A stretch of 64,000 nucleotides of DNA from Oryzias latipes. Taxonomy: Eukaryota; Chordata; Actinopteri; Beloniformes; Adrianichthyidae. Below, piece by piece: positions 11,306-23,500 of this stretch. The number at the start of each line of letters is the position of its first letter. The stretch's first letter is position 1. Both the position numbers and the translations under genes were made by a program. The notes under the pieces are model-generated. The model was not told the DNA's origin. It was given only the letters and a program-made list of their open reading frames with translations, and did no database searches. The DNA lies in contig NC_019870.2 in assembly GCF_002234675.1 (NCBI RefSeq), forward strand, positions 5,712,485 through 5,776,484, read 5' to 3'.

Positions 11306-12514
11306 TGAATCCTGAAACAGAGAGGAAAGAGGAAGAGAGAAAAGATCTCTTTAATGCATTTCATATTTGAAATCCACAAATATGAGGAACAAACCAGAGC
11401 ATTTCAAAACCTTTTAAATGTATACACAAGTTATGGCTTGTTTTAAAGCAAAAGACTGTGATGTTTGCATGTTTTTAAATAACAAAAGAAGGTTTATCCG
11501 CTTGTAAAGTAGGTCTAATTTGCCTAACAAATTGTGACTGGTGCACATCCAAGCAGTGTGGAGTGAATGCTAAAATACTGAATCACTCTGTCCATAAAAA
11601 GATGAGCTGCACGACTTAAAAGACTAGAAAAACCCCCTCAAGAGAAATAAGTGATCCACTGAAGAAAAATGACTAAACGGCACACATCTCAGGGTTATGT
11701 AGGTCAACTGTCTCCTTAAAAGTACTCTTCCACCTCCAGCTTTAAGAAGTGATAATCCTCATCTTTGATACCCCTCATCTACAAATAAAGTGTCCCTTTG
11801 TAGGGAACCCATAAGTCAAGAGGAAAGGGAAAATAAGGAAGAAATGGCAGGACTGTTAAGCCTCTCAAAAATGCGCACAATTTACTTCAATCCTCCCTTC
11901 AGGGGAAAAAAAAGACAGCTCGCTCTTCACTGTCCTCGGCCTGTCCTCACACAGAGCTAACTTTCATTCCACCCAGTTTCCTACCCTTGCCAAACGCCTG
12001 GCGCCTTCCATGGGTGCACAGACTTCAATGTTTCCCGCTAGCTCAGAACTCTGGGAGGGGGGTGGTTTTCTAACTGGGTGACATAATTGGATAGAAGATA
12101 TTGAAAATCAAATTCTGCTGGCAGTGGCCAGCGTGTTTGCTTCCTTACTGGAGACAAACAGCTGAAGCGCGTGGTCACCTTGAAACCTGTAAGTAACTAT
12201 GAATTCCAGAGATTCCACGCTTGGAAAGGCAAAAGCTTTTACAAAGATGCTGGAGGAAAATATGCCTGAAATGTTTTGAATTTTTGCATTTTTAGCAAGG
12301 CCTTATTTTTGTATTTGCAGAACGGAAAATTGTATAGCATGAATGTTGTTTTTTGTAAATTTGTTTTGGATAATAGCAACTCTTCTACCACCCACTAATG
12401 TAGTTAAAGTCCAAATCATCTTTTAATTTATTTTCAAATAGATGAAATGGTCTTTTAATTATAATTATGCTGTTTTTAGCCAAAATTTAAAAAAAAAAAA
12501 CTAAAAAAAACAGT

Positions 12515-12985
12515 TGTTTTCTAGGACATCATTTCTGCAGAACGGCAGGAGTTCATTAGAAATTCGCCTGAATTTCATGCGGAGAACCCCACCACCCCTT
12601 CCCATTGCTGAGAGCTCTTTGTTCATGTGGTATTCGACTAGCTTACAGACCCTCACAACCCTAACCTGACATTACTGCTGCAACAGAAGTGGCGAGGAAT
12701 TTTGGAGTTATCCAGCCGTACAGTTTGGATCCAGATTCCAGCTCAGCCGAGGAAAACAAAGACGTTCATGGATCTATTTGTTTGCACATGGATGCATCAG
12801 GATGGAGCGGAGCAGAGAGCTTGTGGCCTGCCCAGTGACTTTTCTGCATCACAGATAAATGGCATTTTTTCATCTGCTCCTGGTTCACAACAATTTGAAT
12901 AAAGAAATACTCATAAATCAATTTTAAGCTTATTTTTCTTAATATATGTCCTCCATCATCAGAAAATGGCCACAAGAACATGTTA
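12515..12985 (+). repeat. Interspersed repeat family R2, copy 1
   Basis: Starts at 'ttttctaggacat', runs through 'tggagcggagcag' and ends at 'ccatcatcagaaaatggcca'. Further copies lie at 17815-18245 (same strand), 23590-23960 and 35030-35235 (opposite strand), and a copy cut by the window end starts at 63905. Family and class are not identified. Confidence 0.65.
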
Positions 12986-14134
12986 AAAAACAGCATTTTT
13001 ATCTTTAATGGATTTCAGCTTTCCCATGCATGAAGTAGTCTGAAGGAGCCTCAAGGTTTCATCTGCAACTGAACTGCTGAGAAGAAAAGGTGCCTCCATT
13101 TTCCATAAATTGCATCATCTGCTCAGAAAATTAAAAGAAGAAATCTTCAGAAGTCCAGCCTTTTGAATATGAAATCAAACTCCAGACCTGCAGCGACACA
13201 TGCAACATTTAGCAGGCGTTTTTGATGAGGAGTGTCACTGACACCTGAAGCATGGAGTCTCTGTGAATAACGAATTAATGCACTATGAACCTGATGTTTG
13301 ATCTTTATGATGCACAAAGGACTTTCAACCTGAGACTTCCCCCTCTGTCATTTTGTGATTTTCTTTCCTGCTGAAATTCCTCTTTGTGTGTCAGATTGAC
13401 ACTTTGAGCAGAGTTTTCGTGTGTCAGAAGTCAACTTGTAGCTCGTCTTTACGCGAACAAGGCAGCAAACTCTTGCATCATTCTCTGACTTACCGAAGAA
13501 ATATGCACTCTTACTAACTCCTAAATGTGACACAAAGAGCCGAACCTCAACAGTGAGGAGGCTTTTGAACTACTCACCGAAAATGTCTGTGTGTCATCAC
13601 AATCTGATCGGTCATAACTTAAGGAAACACAAAACGGAGTACGACCTTGGTCTGGCAGGACTTGTCGCATTCCAGCAGCGCCAAACCTGGTAATGTAATG
13701 AGCACATCTCTGCCGAGTCTCCTCGCCTCACGGTCACGAGTGCGCAAACGCCAGCTCCGCTTTTCTAATTGGGAGTTGTAAGAAGCTTGATTTGGGTAAG
13801 TGATTCTAATATTGCAACCTAATTAAAGAGATTTTACATACGCTAATAATTGGCATGTTAATAAAATTGACCCTCAGTGATTCAGGCCCAGAGGCAAAGC
13901 GCTTGATTAGTAGGAAAACAAGTTCAGAGCGAACTTGTTTCAACTTTGTACAGCAGAATCAATAGCCGTGATTAAGGTATGGCCTGGATGAACTCATGAG
14001 CTTCTAAGCCCCCCCCCCCCCTTTTTTTTATGGTTGTTTGCTGCCCACTTACTGTCTCTGAGGTTTGGTTGTTTTGCACCAAATTGGTAATCAAAGATTT
14101 TTAAGTGCCTGCAGTCCTCCCTGTTTTGTAAGGT

Positions 14135-14480
14135 TAGGGCTGCACCATATAAGGAAAACACGCGATATTAGTGATCAATATTGCAATGACGATATAACTT
14201 CCGATACATGAACAAATAGCAAAACAACTCAATACATCATTTCCATTTCACTGCAACAGTTCAATTTAAGTGTCAACAAAACTTAATAAGAGGCGGGCAT
14301 CTAACATAAAAGGAGTCCATCCGATTGATCAAATGCATAAAAGGATTTATTTGATCTGTTAAATAATTCAGGCTGCCATAGAATTGTTTAGCATATCTAA
14401 GCTTTATTGCAATTTTCACAGACTATTGCGATATGCATATTGCACCGCTTAATAAATTTAGGATTTATTGTGCAGGCCTA
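14135..14480 (+). mobile_element. hAT-type MITE with 8 bp target duplication
   Basis: The element begins TAGGGCTGCAC and ends GTGCAGGCCTA, imperfect inverted termini. It is flanked on both sides by the same octamer TGTAAGGT (14127-14134 and 14481-14488). An 8 bp duplication is the hallmark of hAT transposition. The 346 bp interior has 'gcgatat' / 'ttgcgatatgca' blocks and no coding capacity. Confidence 0.85.
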
Positions 14481-15254
14481 TGTAAGGTTATAGATTGATT
14501 CTGGTTTTGGCCTATTGGTGTTCTGAGTCTAGATAATGACATTATTTTACAGTATTTTGCTGCAACTTATTTTATTTAAAAAAAAAAAAAAACTACTTTA
14601 ATTTAAATTTATTTTAGATAAACAGCTCATATTGCTAAAGGCTCCAAACAGATTCAGCCTAAATGTCGGCATCAGTACTTATCCTGGGAAATATACGCCT
14701 CCATGAAATGACCTTAACATGCCTCAACACTATCTCTTCATGATAGCAAGAAGACATGAAACATCCTTGGCTTCACATATGCCAACATTCCTGCTTGTCG
14801 GCCAGTAAATGCTTCCTTCTCAGACGTGATCATCGGAGCATTTTATCAAATTTGCATAAACAAAAATATCAAATCAAACAAATACTTGAAATGTAATGTA
14901 TTATATACATTCAACGTTTTTAAAATCCTAAAATGCACATAAATATCAATATTCTGCTTAATCTTAAATATCCTAAAGTCAAACTGATTGAACTGACAGC
15001 TCAAACGTAACAAAACTGCTGAGAAAGTTCTCCTCTCACTAACTTTTTGCTTGATCTCAGTCTTTTTTTTTTTTACTGTTATCCAGACATAACAAGACTG
15101 ATCACTCACCCACAATTCCTTCCTCTTCTTTATTTTTTAATTTTATTTTTTAGGCTGACTTACAGGAGGATGGAAACTGGAAATCAGTCTTTTGCCAGCC
15201 CTGTCTGTCCTCAGTGGATCTTCTGGAAATGAGGCTGGAAGAGATGCCCTCATT

Positions 15255-16020
15255 CCCTGAGAGGAAGCACACATGCAGCTTCTGGACTCGATCCCAGCCC
15301 GCCTGCAGTCTGTTTCAAATCATTGCCAGGTGTTCGGAGCCGCGCGGACGCAGGAAGAGGAGCCTCCAAAGTCATCGGCGGCTCTGAGGAGGACTCGGTT
15401 CTGCGCATCTGCCCAGCCGGGACCGAGGGCTGCAGAGCAGACGCAGGCGCAACACCTGATGCCGCCCTCAGCCGTCTGCAGCCCGGAGGGAACACAAAGA
15501 TCTGGGAGCGCACGACAATGCTGCGCTGACGTGCGGGGAGTGTGCGCGTTTTCAGCTCCACGACCGCGGCGCTTTTTGGACTTTCTTTCCTCCACGCAGA
15601 GGCGGAGGGCGCAGCGCAGAGCAAAGAGGGGGAGTTCCTTACCTCTCTGGGGGAAAGCAGGAGTTCATCTGCGCCCGCGGTTTCCCTCGGACATGCCACT
15701 TCTGAGAGAGCCACGGTGCAAGCCTTTGCGCCCGCGGAGCCAACTCCTTGTTTTGCGCCCGACAGGAGCGCACAGACTCGGTCGCGGGGAGGCCGTTTTC
15801 CGCCGGGAGCGAGCTCGGTTCCAAAGCAGGAAACGGAGAGAGGAGCTGCGGTGCGGGAGGATGTTTGGAGGCGTCGCTCCGCTGCTGCTGTGGCGCTCCT
15901 CCGCCTGCGCTCCCACTCAAATCAATGGGTGTGTTTACACGGAGCAGGGGGGAGGATCAGGAAACGGAGCCGGAGACAAAGAGGGTCATGCATGGATCTG
16001 GAGGGAGGGAGGGAGGGGAG
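15255..16020 (-). promoter_or_regulatory. enc1: CpG island, likely enc1 promoter and 5' noncoding exon
   Basis: A sharp rise in GC and CpG density occurs here in otherwise AT-rich sequence, with GC-rich open frames on both strands that are composition artefacts. On the minus strand a consensus donor (AG|GTAAGG) ends an exon at 15643, which could splice to the enc1 coding exon acceptor at 11312, giving an intron of about 4.3 kb. The position fits the 5' noncoding exons known for ENC1. Transcription start and exon limits are inference. Confidence 0.55.
16003..16018 (+). other. G-quadruplex motif beside a 14-C run
   Basis: Four G-runs of three or more separated by single A residues lie on the plus strand, immediately followed by a C-run (about 16023-16036). 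This sits at the upstream edge of the CpG island. Formation of a quadruplex or hairpin is prediction only. Confidence 0.5.
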
Positions 16021-17349
16021 GACCCCCCCCCCCCCTCCTGCAAAAATGAATAACAATAATAAGACAACTTCTTTATATTTTTGCATTTATTTTTATATAA
16101 AAGCCCAGTTTTATGACCTTTATGACCAGAATTTCACCTTGTTCACATATAAATGCTGCTTTTAAATGTAGAAATCATCAAAGAAGCATTTCTTTTAAAA
16201 TATCTCATATCTTTTTTAACTCAAAGTAATCACAAATAAAATATTTGTTATTATTTTATTCCAGGAATCCACAGTAAACAACATGACAGGAAGATCCCTG
16301 TTGTTTGAGTCACAGGGGCCCAACCCTTGGCCCTCTGAGATTATAAAGACATTAGTGTGGCTCTTGTGGTAAAAAACGGTCTGTTTTACCCCTGAACGTC
16401 ATGTGTTAGTCATGTCTGTGGCGGTGGCTGTGACCGACCTCTTTATCGGCCCCCGGGGCTCCTCTGATGTTGTTTTATTTGTTTTCCTCTCAGCCTGTCA
16501 TGTGATTTCTGAGTGGGAACAGAGATCTGCTTTCTTTTATTCATAAAAAGGCTCATCTTTCCCTACCTTCATATTAAAGATTAGAAGCACACTATCAGGC
16601 TGGACACTTTGACATGGACAGGAGATCCAAAAGTGGCATAAAGCAGAATAAATGTGACAGGAGCGACCCCTAGTGGACAAAAAAATCCTCGACCAGCTGT
16701 ATTTGAAAACACATTTCTTCTCTGTAAAGATGTAATTTAATCATAAAACATAAATCAAAAGTTGTTTCATCAATATTAGTAGTTGCTATAAACCTATTTT
16801 AAAAATACTGGTTTTATAATCTTGAAGTATTATCTTTTCTGGAAGAAAAAAAGACTCCTGAAGATTTGTTTCTGTTATAACTTTGTGCTGAAAGCCGAAC
16901 CACTAAAGACAATTTATGTAGTCAACTGCACACACAGGTAATCAGTGACTGATAATCTGGTCTGGAATACAAGAAGTGAAATGTTTATTACAGGAAACCA
17001 TCATGATAAGTGCATGTGGCACGAGAGACATCTGCTGGGGAAGATAACTTTGAGATAATTGGACGGGTGTTGAGTTATACAGTCAAGGGCGGATTCCTCA
17101 AAAGGTCTACTGAGCACAGACGCAGGGCTTGGGGAGCCCACAGGGCCCCTGATCTTATTAAAAAACCAAACACACACAGAAGGACACAAAATCAACAAAA
17201 GACACAGATGAGGTGATGTGGAATGTCGGAAATTAAAAAAAAAAAGGAGGTAGAATGAGGTGATGTGAGATCGAGGAGTGGCTACTAAGTGATGCCAAAA
17301 TGACTGAAGGAGACAAAAGTTCAGTAAAAATGTTTGCAAATTGATCTCA

Positions 17350-17470
17350 AAGAGTAATCAAATCAAATCAAACTTTATTTATAAAATAGCCCTTCTCATG
17401 GATTTTGTGCAGCACGAAGCAGTTTAACATTAAAAGCAGAAAACACACAATATTACATTAAAAACCGTAC
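17350..17470 (+). repeat. Fish interspersed repeat ('caaatcaaactttatttata' type)
   Basis: The phrase 'atcaaatcaaactttattta' followed by a poorly conserved body is a common retroelement remnant in fish genomes. It has no coding content. The enc1-hexb intergenic region around it (16.05-20.4 kb) holds only repeats and AT-rich sequence. Confidence 0.45.
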
Positions 17471-17814
17471 CCACCCTTCACCCTTCCCACTCCCCTCCGT
17501 TAAAACATATGACCCATGGCTCCCACGTACAAAGAATAATGACTAGTAGACAATAGTCGCACAAAAAGTCCTAATTTATCAAGAAATGAATGGAAAACTG
17601 GCATGCAACAATGAAATTTAACCTGGTGCATTAGATGCAGAAGCAAAAGGTATGTTAGAATAACAACATTCATGTAGCAGTTGCGCATAGTAACTGCACA
17701 TTCATGCAGCTTCACTGTTTTAAGTCCCACTCTGACCATCTTTTTTTTCAAGCGTGCCCAGTGCAGTGGTCTTTTAAAGATGATGCAGCTTTTAGCAGAC
17801 ATCTAAAGACCTGT

Positions 17815-18245
17815 GTCGTTTTCTAGGACATAGTTTCTATAGGAGTTTAGTCGAACTGTACCTCGGGATCGTTGGCGCAGAGTAACCCCGCCTCCACCTT
17901 CCCTTTGCATTACTGAGAGATCTCTGTTTACACTGTTTACAGCCCCAACCTAACATTACCGTTGCAACAAAAATAACTAGCAATATTGGAGCCATCCAGC
18001 CGTATGTTTAGAGCCAGATGCCACCTCGGACCAGGAAAACTAAAACGTTAAGGATCTATTTGTCTGCAAGTGGATCCATCAGAATGGAGCGGAGCAGGGA
18101 GCTTGTAGCAAATGATCACTTTTTCGTTTGCTCCTGATTCACAACGATTTGAACAAAGAAATACTCAGAAATGTCATTTTAAGCTTAATTTTCTTTATTT
18201 ATGTCTTCCATCATCAGAAAAATGCCACAAGAACTATCTGTCATT
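17815..18245 (+). repeat. Interspersed repeat family R2, copy 2
   Basis: Aligns along its length with 12515-12985, including 'ttttctaggacat', 'ggatctatttgt', 'aatggagcggagcag' and 'ccatcatcagaaaaatgcca'. No gene. Confidence 0.65.
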
Positions 18246-19139
18246 ATGGAGAAATGATCTGCTACTAAGCTGAGCTCCATACAAAAGCAAAACCTTTAAT
18301 AAAGTAAACACAAGTTCAAGTTCCACAAGCTAAACGGGAAAGAGAACTAGTTTTCTGTCCCCTGCAGCGTCTGCTCAGTCACTCACTAAACAAAGTAAAA
18401 ACCCGTCAAACGAGTTGACTTATTTTCCCAGGAGCAGCGTGACAGTTCTTGGATTTGAGGTTGCAAAAATATCATTTTTTTGGGAGCCTGTTCTCTCAGG
18501 AGAGCAGCACCCAGGTCAAATGTTTGCACATGTTGCCATGATGCTGCCTACAGCTGTTAGCGTTTAAGCTGTCAGACTTTACAAAGGTCAGTTGCATGAA
18601 GACGATGGTTCCTCAGCAGCACAGAGATAAAAGGAGCCTCTGTTTGAAAGGCTGGCCTGATCTGATCACAAGATCCCAGACTGTGGTTTCAAACTTTCCT
18701 TTGACTGAATGAAGCTACACAAATGCAGCTCATCGTGAAGAATATTTTTGTGTCCCTGTTATTCCATTGAGCGCATTTCATTTTACTGCAGGAATTTCAC
18801 TGTCACAGAGCAGAGCAACATTTCTGCCCACCTCTTTTTTCCCTATACCCTCCAAGCCATTGTCACATAGTGATGTCTTAAGGGGGTAAAATACAACATT
18901 TTTAAAATCCGCCGTGTGTTTCCTCATCTGTCTCACCTATTTACACAACAGCTGCTTTTCTTCTGTTATTCTACAGCAGCATGAAAAGAAATGTCACCCA
19001 GAAGTAGATTCTAGATGTTTCTTTTAAAAACTGCTACACCTTTTCTGTCATTAGACTGAAATGGGTGGTTATACATTGAATATATTATTATTGTCATTTT
19101 GAGTTATTTCCTGTTTTAAAAAGTATTGTAGGGGTTTTT

Positions 19140-19560
19140 CCAATGACAATAGATGGTTCAAACCTTTGACTGTATATGAGAACTGGCGTTAAAAACGAAC
19201 GAATCAGATGACTAAATAAAAACATGTTGTCTCACGTTCAAAACGTTTGACAGGTTCTCCTGGTGGTGGAGCTAAAACATTGTATATGTGTGTTTGAGGT
19301 CATTTGTCAATGATGATACAAATATTGTTGCAAAATTTGGGGGTCACAGCTTTTGGCTCTGCCTCTGGATAAAACCCAAGCCCGCTTTCAAGTGTTAGGG
19401 GGGAGGACTTTCAATTAGCTCACTCCTGATTGGTGAGAGTGGTTGCCATAGAAATACTGTCTCAGACTAATCACTATTTACTGATGATTTCTGGTTCCAA
19501 TATAGGGACTGAATTCACTTCATTCTGTTCGATCCGTTAGCATGTCGCTTTCTATTAGTA
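19140..19560. repeat. Interspersed repeat family R1, rearranged copy
   Basis: Contains 'tttgactgtatatgagaact', 'ttagctcactcctgattggt' and 'tgccatagaaatactgtctc', shared with the R1 copies at 26845-27340 and 6210-6790 but in altered order and with insertions. Confidence 0.5.
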
Positions 19561-19774
19561 AAGTCATAATAACTTGGTTGGGTGTTCATATAAAGTTTTT
19601 TATTTTATTTTATTTTTTTCACAGCAGAATTACCTATAAGACAGTGAGGAAAAAAAAGATGAAACATCGAAGAAAAAAACTGTTAAAAAATATTTTTGAA
19701 TTTTGGTATTAAGTTTTCCAATTTTTGCAAGATTTATTATAAATTATTTTTGCTATTTAGTTTATATTTCACTT

Positions 19775-20245
19775 CAATTCAATTTCATTTATATAGCCCA
19801 AATTCAAAACAATAGTCATCTCAGTGGGCTTTGTAAGTCTTTTAATGTAAACATACAAACAAAAAGGATCATAAATGCATACAATTCAATAGGATAACTT
19901 TAACTAAACAGAATAAACTATACTGGCATCCCTGCCCTTAAACCCTACTTTGCGTTAAGAAAAAACTCCTAAAAAAAAAAAAAAAACGAAATCTGCAAAA
20001 AAACGAAGAAACCTCAGGGGTGTCCAGATGAAAGAGGGATCCTCCCCCAGGACGATGTACAAGAACTCATAGAGAAGAACTGGCTTAACCAACTCTAGAA
20101 CTACATGTTTAAAGTCCAGCAAATGATCTTCATCCAGTTGAAGTTGGGGGACGGCTGGGGGTGCGAGACGAGCCGGAGACAGGATCCTCAGCCAGGGGTA
20201 GGAGCAGTAGTAGAGTATATGCATGTAACTGGGCAAAACTACCAA
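19775..20245 (+). repeat. Common teleost interspersed repeat
   Basis: Ordered landmarks 'tttatatagcccaaattc', 'agtgggcttt', 'aaaaaactcc', 'gaagaaacctcaggg', 'gagggatcctcccccaggac' and 'aagtccagcaaatgatcttc' are characteristic of a repeat seen throughout teleost genomes. It ends about 350 bp before the hexb start codon, so the hexb promoter is compact. Confidence 0.6.
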
Positions 20246-20439
20246 GTTTTGGTCATCTTACTGTTTTGGTTTTTTAGCTTTTTGTCGCCCCCATCTGATC
20301 AAAGTAGATAACTGCAGTGTCAGCCTCTGTTAAAGGAAGAATTTCCTGTTTTATCACGTACTATAAAAACTGTTTTTAGTTAAGCTTGTTTGTTTTCAGG
20401 TGAGACATTTTACCTTAATGAACATGTAATGTATTAAAA

Positions 20440-20590
20440 AAAACTCGAACTTCACTACTTCCGGTTGTTCTGAAAATAAAATGTCTCCTTTAAATTTTTG
20501 GACAGATTAATTTCCGGATGTAAAGCCCCGCCCCCTCGAAGTACTGTAAATCAGCGATCGGCAGTTGGGTCTCGTGACTCTCCTGCCAGC
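20440..20590 (+). promoter_or_regulatory. hexb: hexb proximal promoter
   Basis: Two ETS-like cores (CTTCCGG near 20457 and TTTCCGG near 20511) and a GC box (GCCCCGCCCC, about 20525-20534) lie within 140 bp of the start codon; there is no TATA box. At 20569-20578 GTCTCGTGAC differs by one base from the TFEB lysosomal CLEAR motif GTCACGTGAC. The broken E-box core makes that last call weak. Confidence 0.4.
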
Positions 20591-23500
20591 ATGCGCGCGC
20601 TGTCTGTGTCCGCTCTGCTGCTCCTGGCTCTCAACTCCTGCCGGGGGACGCAGGACAACCTCCTGGACGAGGATGTCATCGAGCCCGTCGTCCAGGCTTC
20701 CAAATACGGCTCTCTGTGGCCTCTGCCGCAGAAAGTGCAGATCTCGGAGGTTCCGCTGAAGCTGAGCGGAGCCACTTTCGAATTCACCGATGCTAAGGGG
20801 TCGACCGCCGGTCCGAGCTGCAGCCTGCTGCAGAGCGCCTACAGGAGGTGAGACGCTGCGTTTGCTGCGGCTCGTTCGCTTTTTAACTTGCCTGGTTTGG
20901 TCAATAGAGGAGCCGGTGCAGTGGTGCGTTCAAGGACCGGTTTCCCTCTCTCTGCAGGTACTATGATTATATTTTTGGGGGCCCTAAAAAACAGAAGATG
21001 AGCAGAAACAGACGAGCTGGCCCCTTGGAACTGACTGAGCTGCAAGTGTCGATCACATCACCTGACTCCCAATGTGATGGTTATCCTTCTGTGACGTCAG
21101 ACGAGTCATGTGAGTCCCCCACTTCGTGGTATTATGTTTTAAAAATGTTTGTTTTTTTAGGACGTAGAGAATTCTGATTTAAACTGATCCTATTTAATTT
21201 TAAGTAAATGGACACAGATGTTGATTATATTTTTTTAATAAAAACAAATTTAGGTCATACTAACAAGCTTTTTTTTGCTTTTCCACTCTTCTTGCACTAT
21301 TACAAACATTAAGTTCCTTGTCAGGTAAATATTTAATTAATAATAATAGAAAAAAAAGAACTTTTATTCTGAAAACCATAACTTTTATGTTTAGGTTTTT
21401 CCCCTTTATCTCATCAAACCAGGAATTCAGTGGGTTTAAGTCACATCTACAATGTATTTTGTTGTTAATAAAAATGTACAATCTTCACCTTATTCAATTA
21501 AGATGGGAATCCCACAGGTACCTGTCCTGGAGCCCATGTTATTTTACCAGTTTGTTTACATCCAGTACTGTTCACGTTCACAACTAAAAAAAGTTTTATT
21601 GAACATAAACACATTTACAGAACATATAGATAAGTGCATCCACAACCAATGAGCATAAACATTTTCTACATGGAATAGTTAAAACAGAGGATATGTGAAT
21701 AAGAAGTAATAAGTAAACAAATGAACAGAACTTCTTCTGCGGCTGGCAGAAAACAGGAAGCATAAAGTAAAGGTCACTTTAGTTGATTAAATTCTGTCTA
21801 AAACTAAAAGCAAAACAATGGTAAATACTTTTGTAGAAGACTGTACTAAACTGTACTAAAAAAATTTTAAAACAAAATCTTAAATAAATTGTTTTTATTA
21901 GTTTTAGGCTAATCTGGACACGTTGAATACCTAAAACATTTAGCTTTCCTGTTCTGTTCTTTGCTGAGGTTTGACCTCAATGGAACCAGCTACTGCTGGG
22001 AATAAAGCACAGTAGTCAACATAGTCATTGATCTGAATATTTTCCGTTTTCATACATGAATTGTTTTGTTTTTGAATGGAAATGTTAAATCTGCTATTTT
22101 TACTGGAGTGCAGGGATTTTCTAACTACAAAGTGGAGCTTATGTGGACCTTAAACTGAAGGATTAGCGCTGACAAAGTGTTTAAAACCTCATTAAAACCT
22201 GAACCCAAACAGAGCTGTGATAAGCAGAAAATGAACGTGCTGTTTACCGCCATCTGTGTCCGCAGATGAGCTGTCTGTGGATGTGCCGGTCGCTGTCCTG
22301 AAAGCCCCAACCGTCTGGGGAGCTCTGCATGGTACGACTATTGAACACTTTATTTGAAATTGTTATTTTATCATCATATTTAATGGAAAATGATTTCAAT
22401 TTCTGGTATTTTATACGTTTTTTAATGTATCTTTGCATCCAGATGTGTTAAACGGTCAATATTTTCTTAGATATTTAAGGCCTATGATCACTTATGTTAA
22501 TTTATATTTATATATTTTTTGTAAATTCACTAATGGTTTATTCAGACTGGGAAAACCGTTTGTTCCAACTCAGTCCGCTTAATTTGGTCCGGATCGATTC
22601 GACTGTCCTGTTCCAGACTAAAGCTACCATGTGACTAAAGCTCTCTTCACTCATTGGTCAGGAAACCACGAGGGTGGGGCAAAGCAACTAGAGTCAGTAA
22701 TTATGGAAGTCCTGCGCTTTTAGTTCATTCAAACTTTATATTTCGCTCACAAATTTTGAACGCCTGACAATCGTTGTCCGCGGCTCATCTGTTGCTACAT
22801 TCCTACGGCTACGGTGGCCGTTGTGGTTCCGTTGTTCCGCTCCAGCACCGGATTGTATTCAGAGTGAGGTATCTCAGGGTGAACCAGAGCTCAGTCTGAT
22901 TGGAAACAAACCGAGACCACCTGGGTCCGAGAGCGGGTTCTGGTCCGCTCGGGTGTATTTAGACTGAATATTTGTTCTGGATTATTGGAGGAGAAGAACT
23001 CTGGTCCCATTTAAGCGGACACCACATGTGTCCGGTCTGAACACACTCTATGTCTTAACACGTAGGCATGTTGAAAACACTCAGGCTCTTTGAGTCTATT
23101 GAGTTTGCAGATCTCAAGTCAATATTGAGTCTTACAGATAAACTGCATTCCTTTTCATCTGATGGAGATTATAAAATCCGAGGGTCATTCAGGATTATTT
23201 TTCTGTTACGGTCTCTAAAGTTTTTACATTTCGTCTCCGTATCAAATGTAAAATAATCTGTTTTTGAATAATTTGCTTTTTAAGTTGCCATATTTTGATG
23301 CTTTACATTGTACTTCAGAAACTTCACTTTTTGAGTAAAGTGAGGATTTTTTTTCCTGGGAAATTAAAATTCCAGGAGCAGATTGGGACCTTAATTTATA
23401 TAAGTATTTGTTTATATGACAAAAAATGTACAGAAAAGTTTGAAAGGAACCAAAAGTTTTTATAAATTATTGGACTTTTGCATTTAGGGTGCTTCCACTT

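Larger units (their letters stand above)
11312..15254 (-). other. enc1: enc1 5' intron (no gene seen)
   Basis: Sequence between the acceptor of the coding exon and the CpG island. It carries an interspersed repeat (12515-12985), a hAT-type MITE (14135-14480), a C-run at 14010-14022 and an A-run near 14579-14592. No convincing coding exon was seen on either strand. Confidence 0.5.

Noticed and set aside
15273-16049. 258-codon plus-strand frame and several overlapping frames on both strands
   Set aside because: All lie in the CpG island, where stops are rare by composition; no domain or splice support.
20498-20590. Upstream hexb start codon
   Set aside because: In frame but would bury the signal peptide behind 31 residues; the ATG at 20591 directly starts it.
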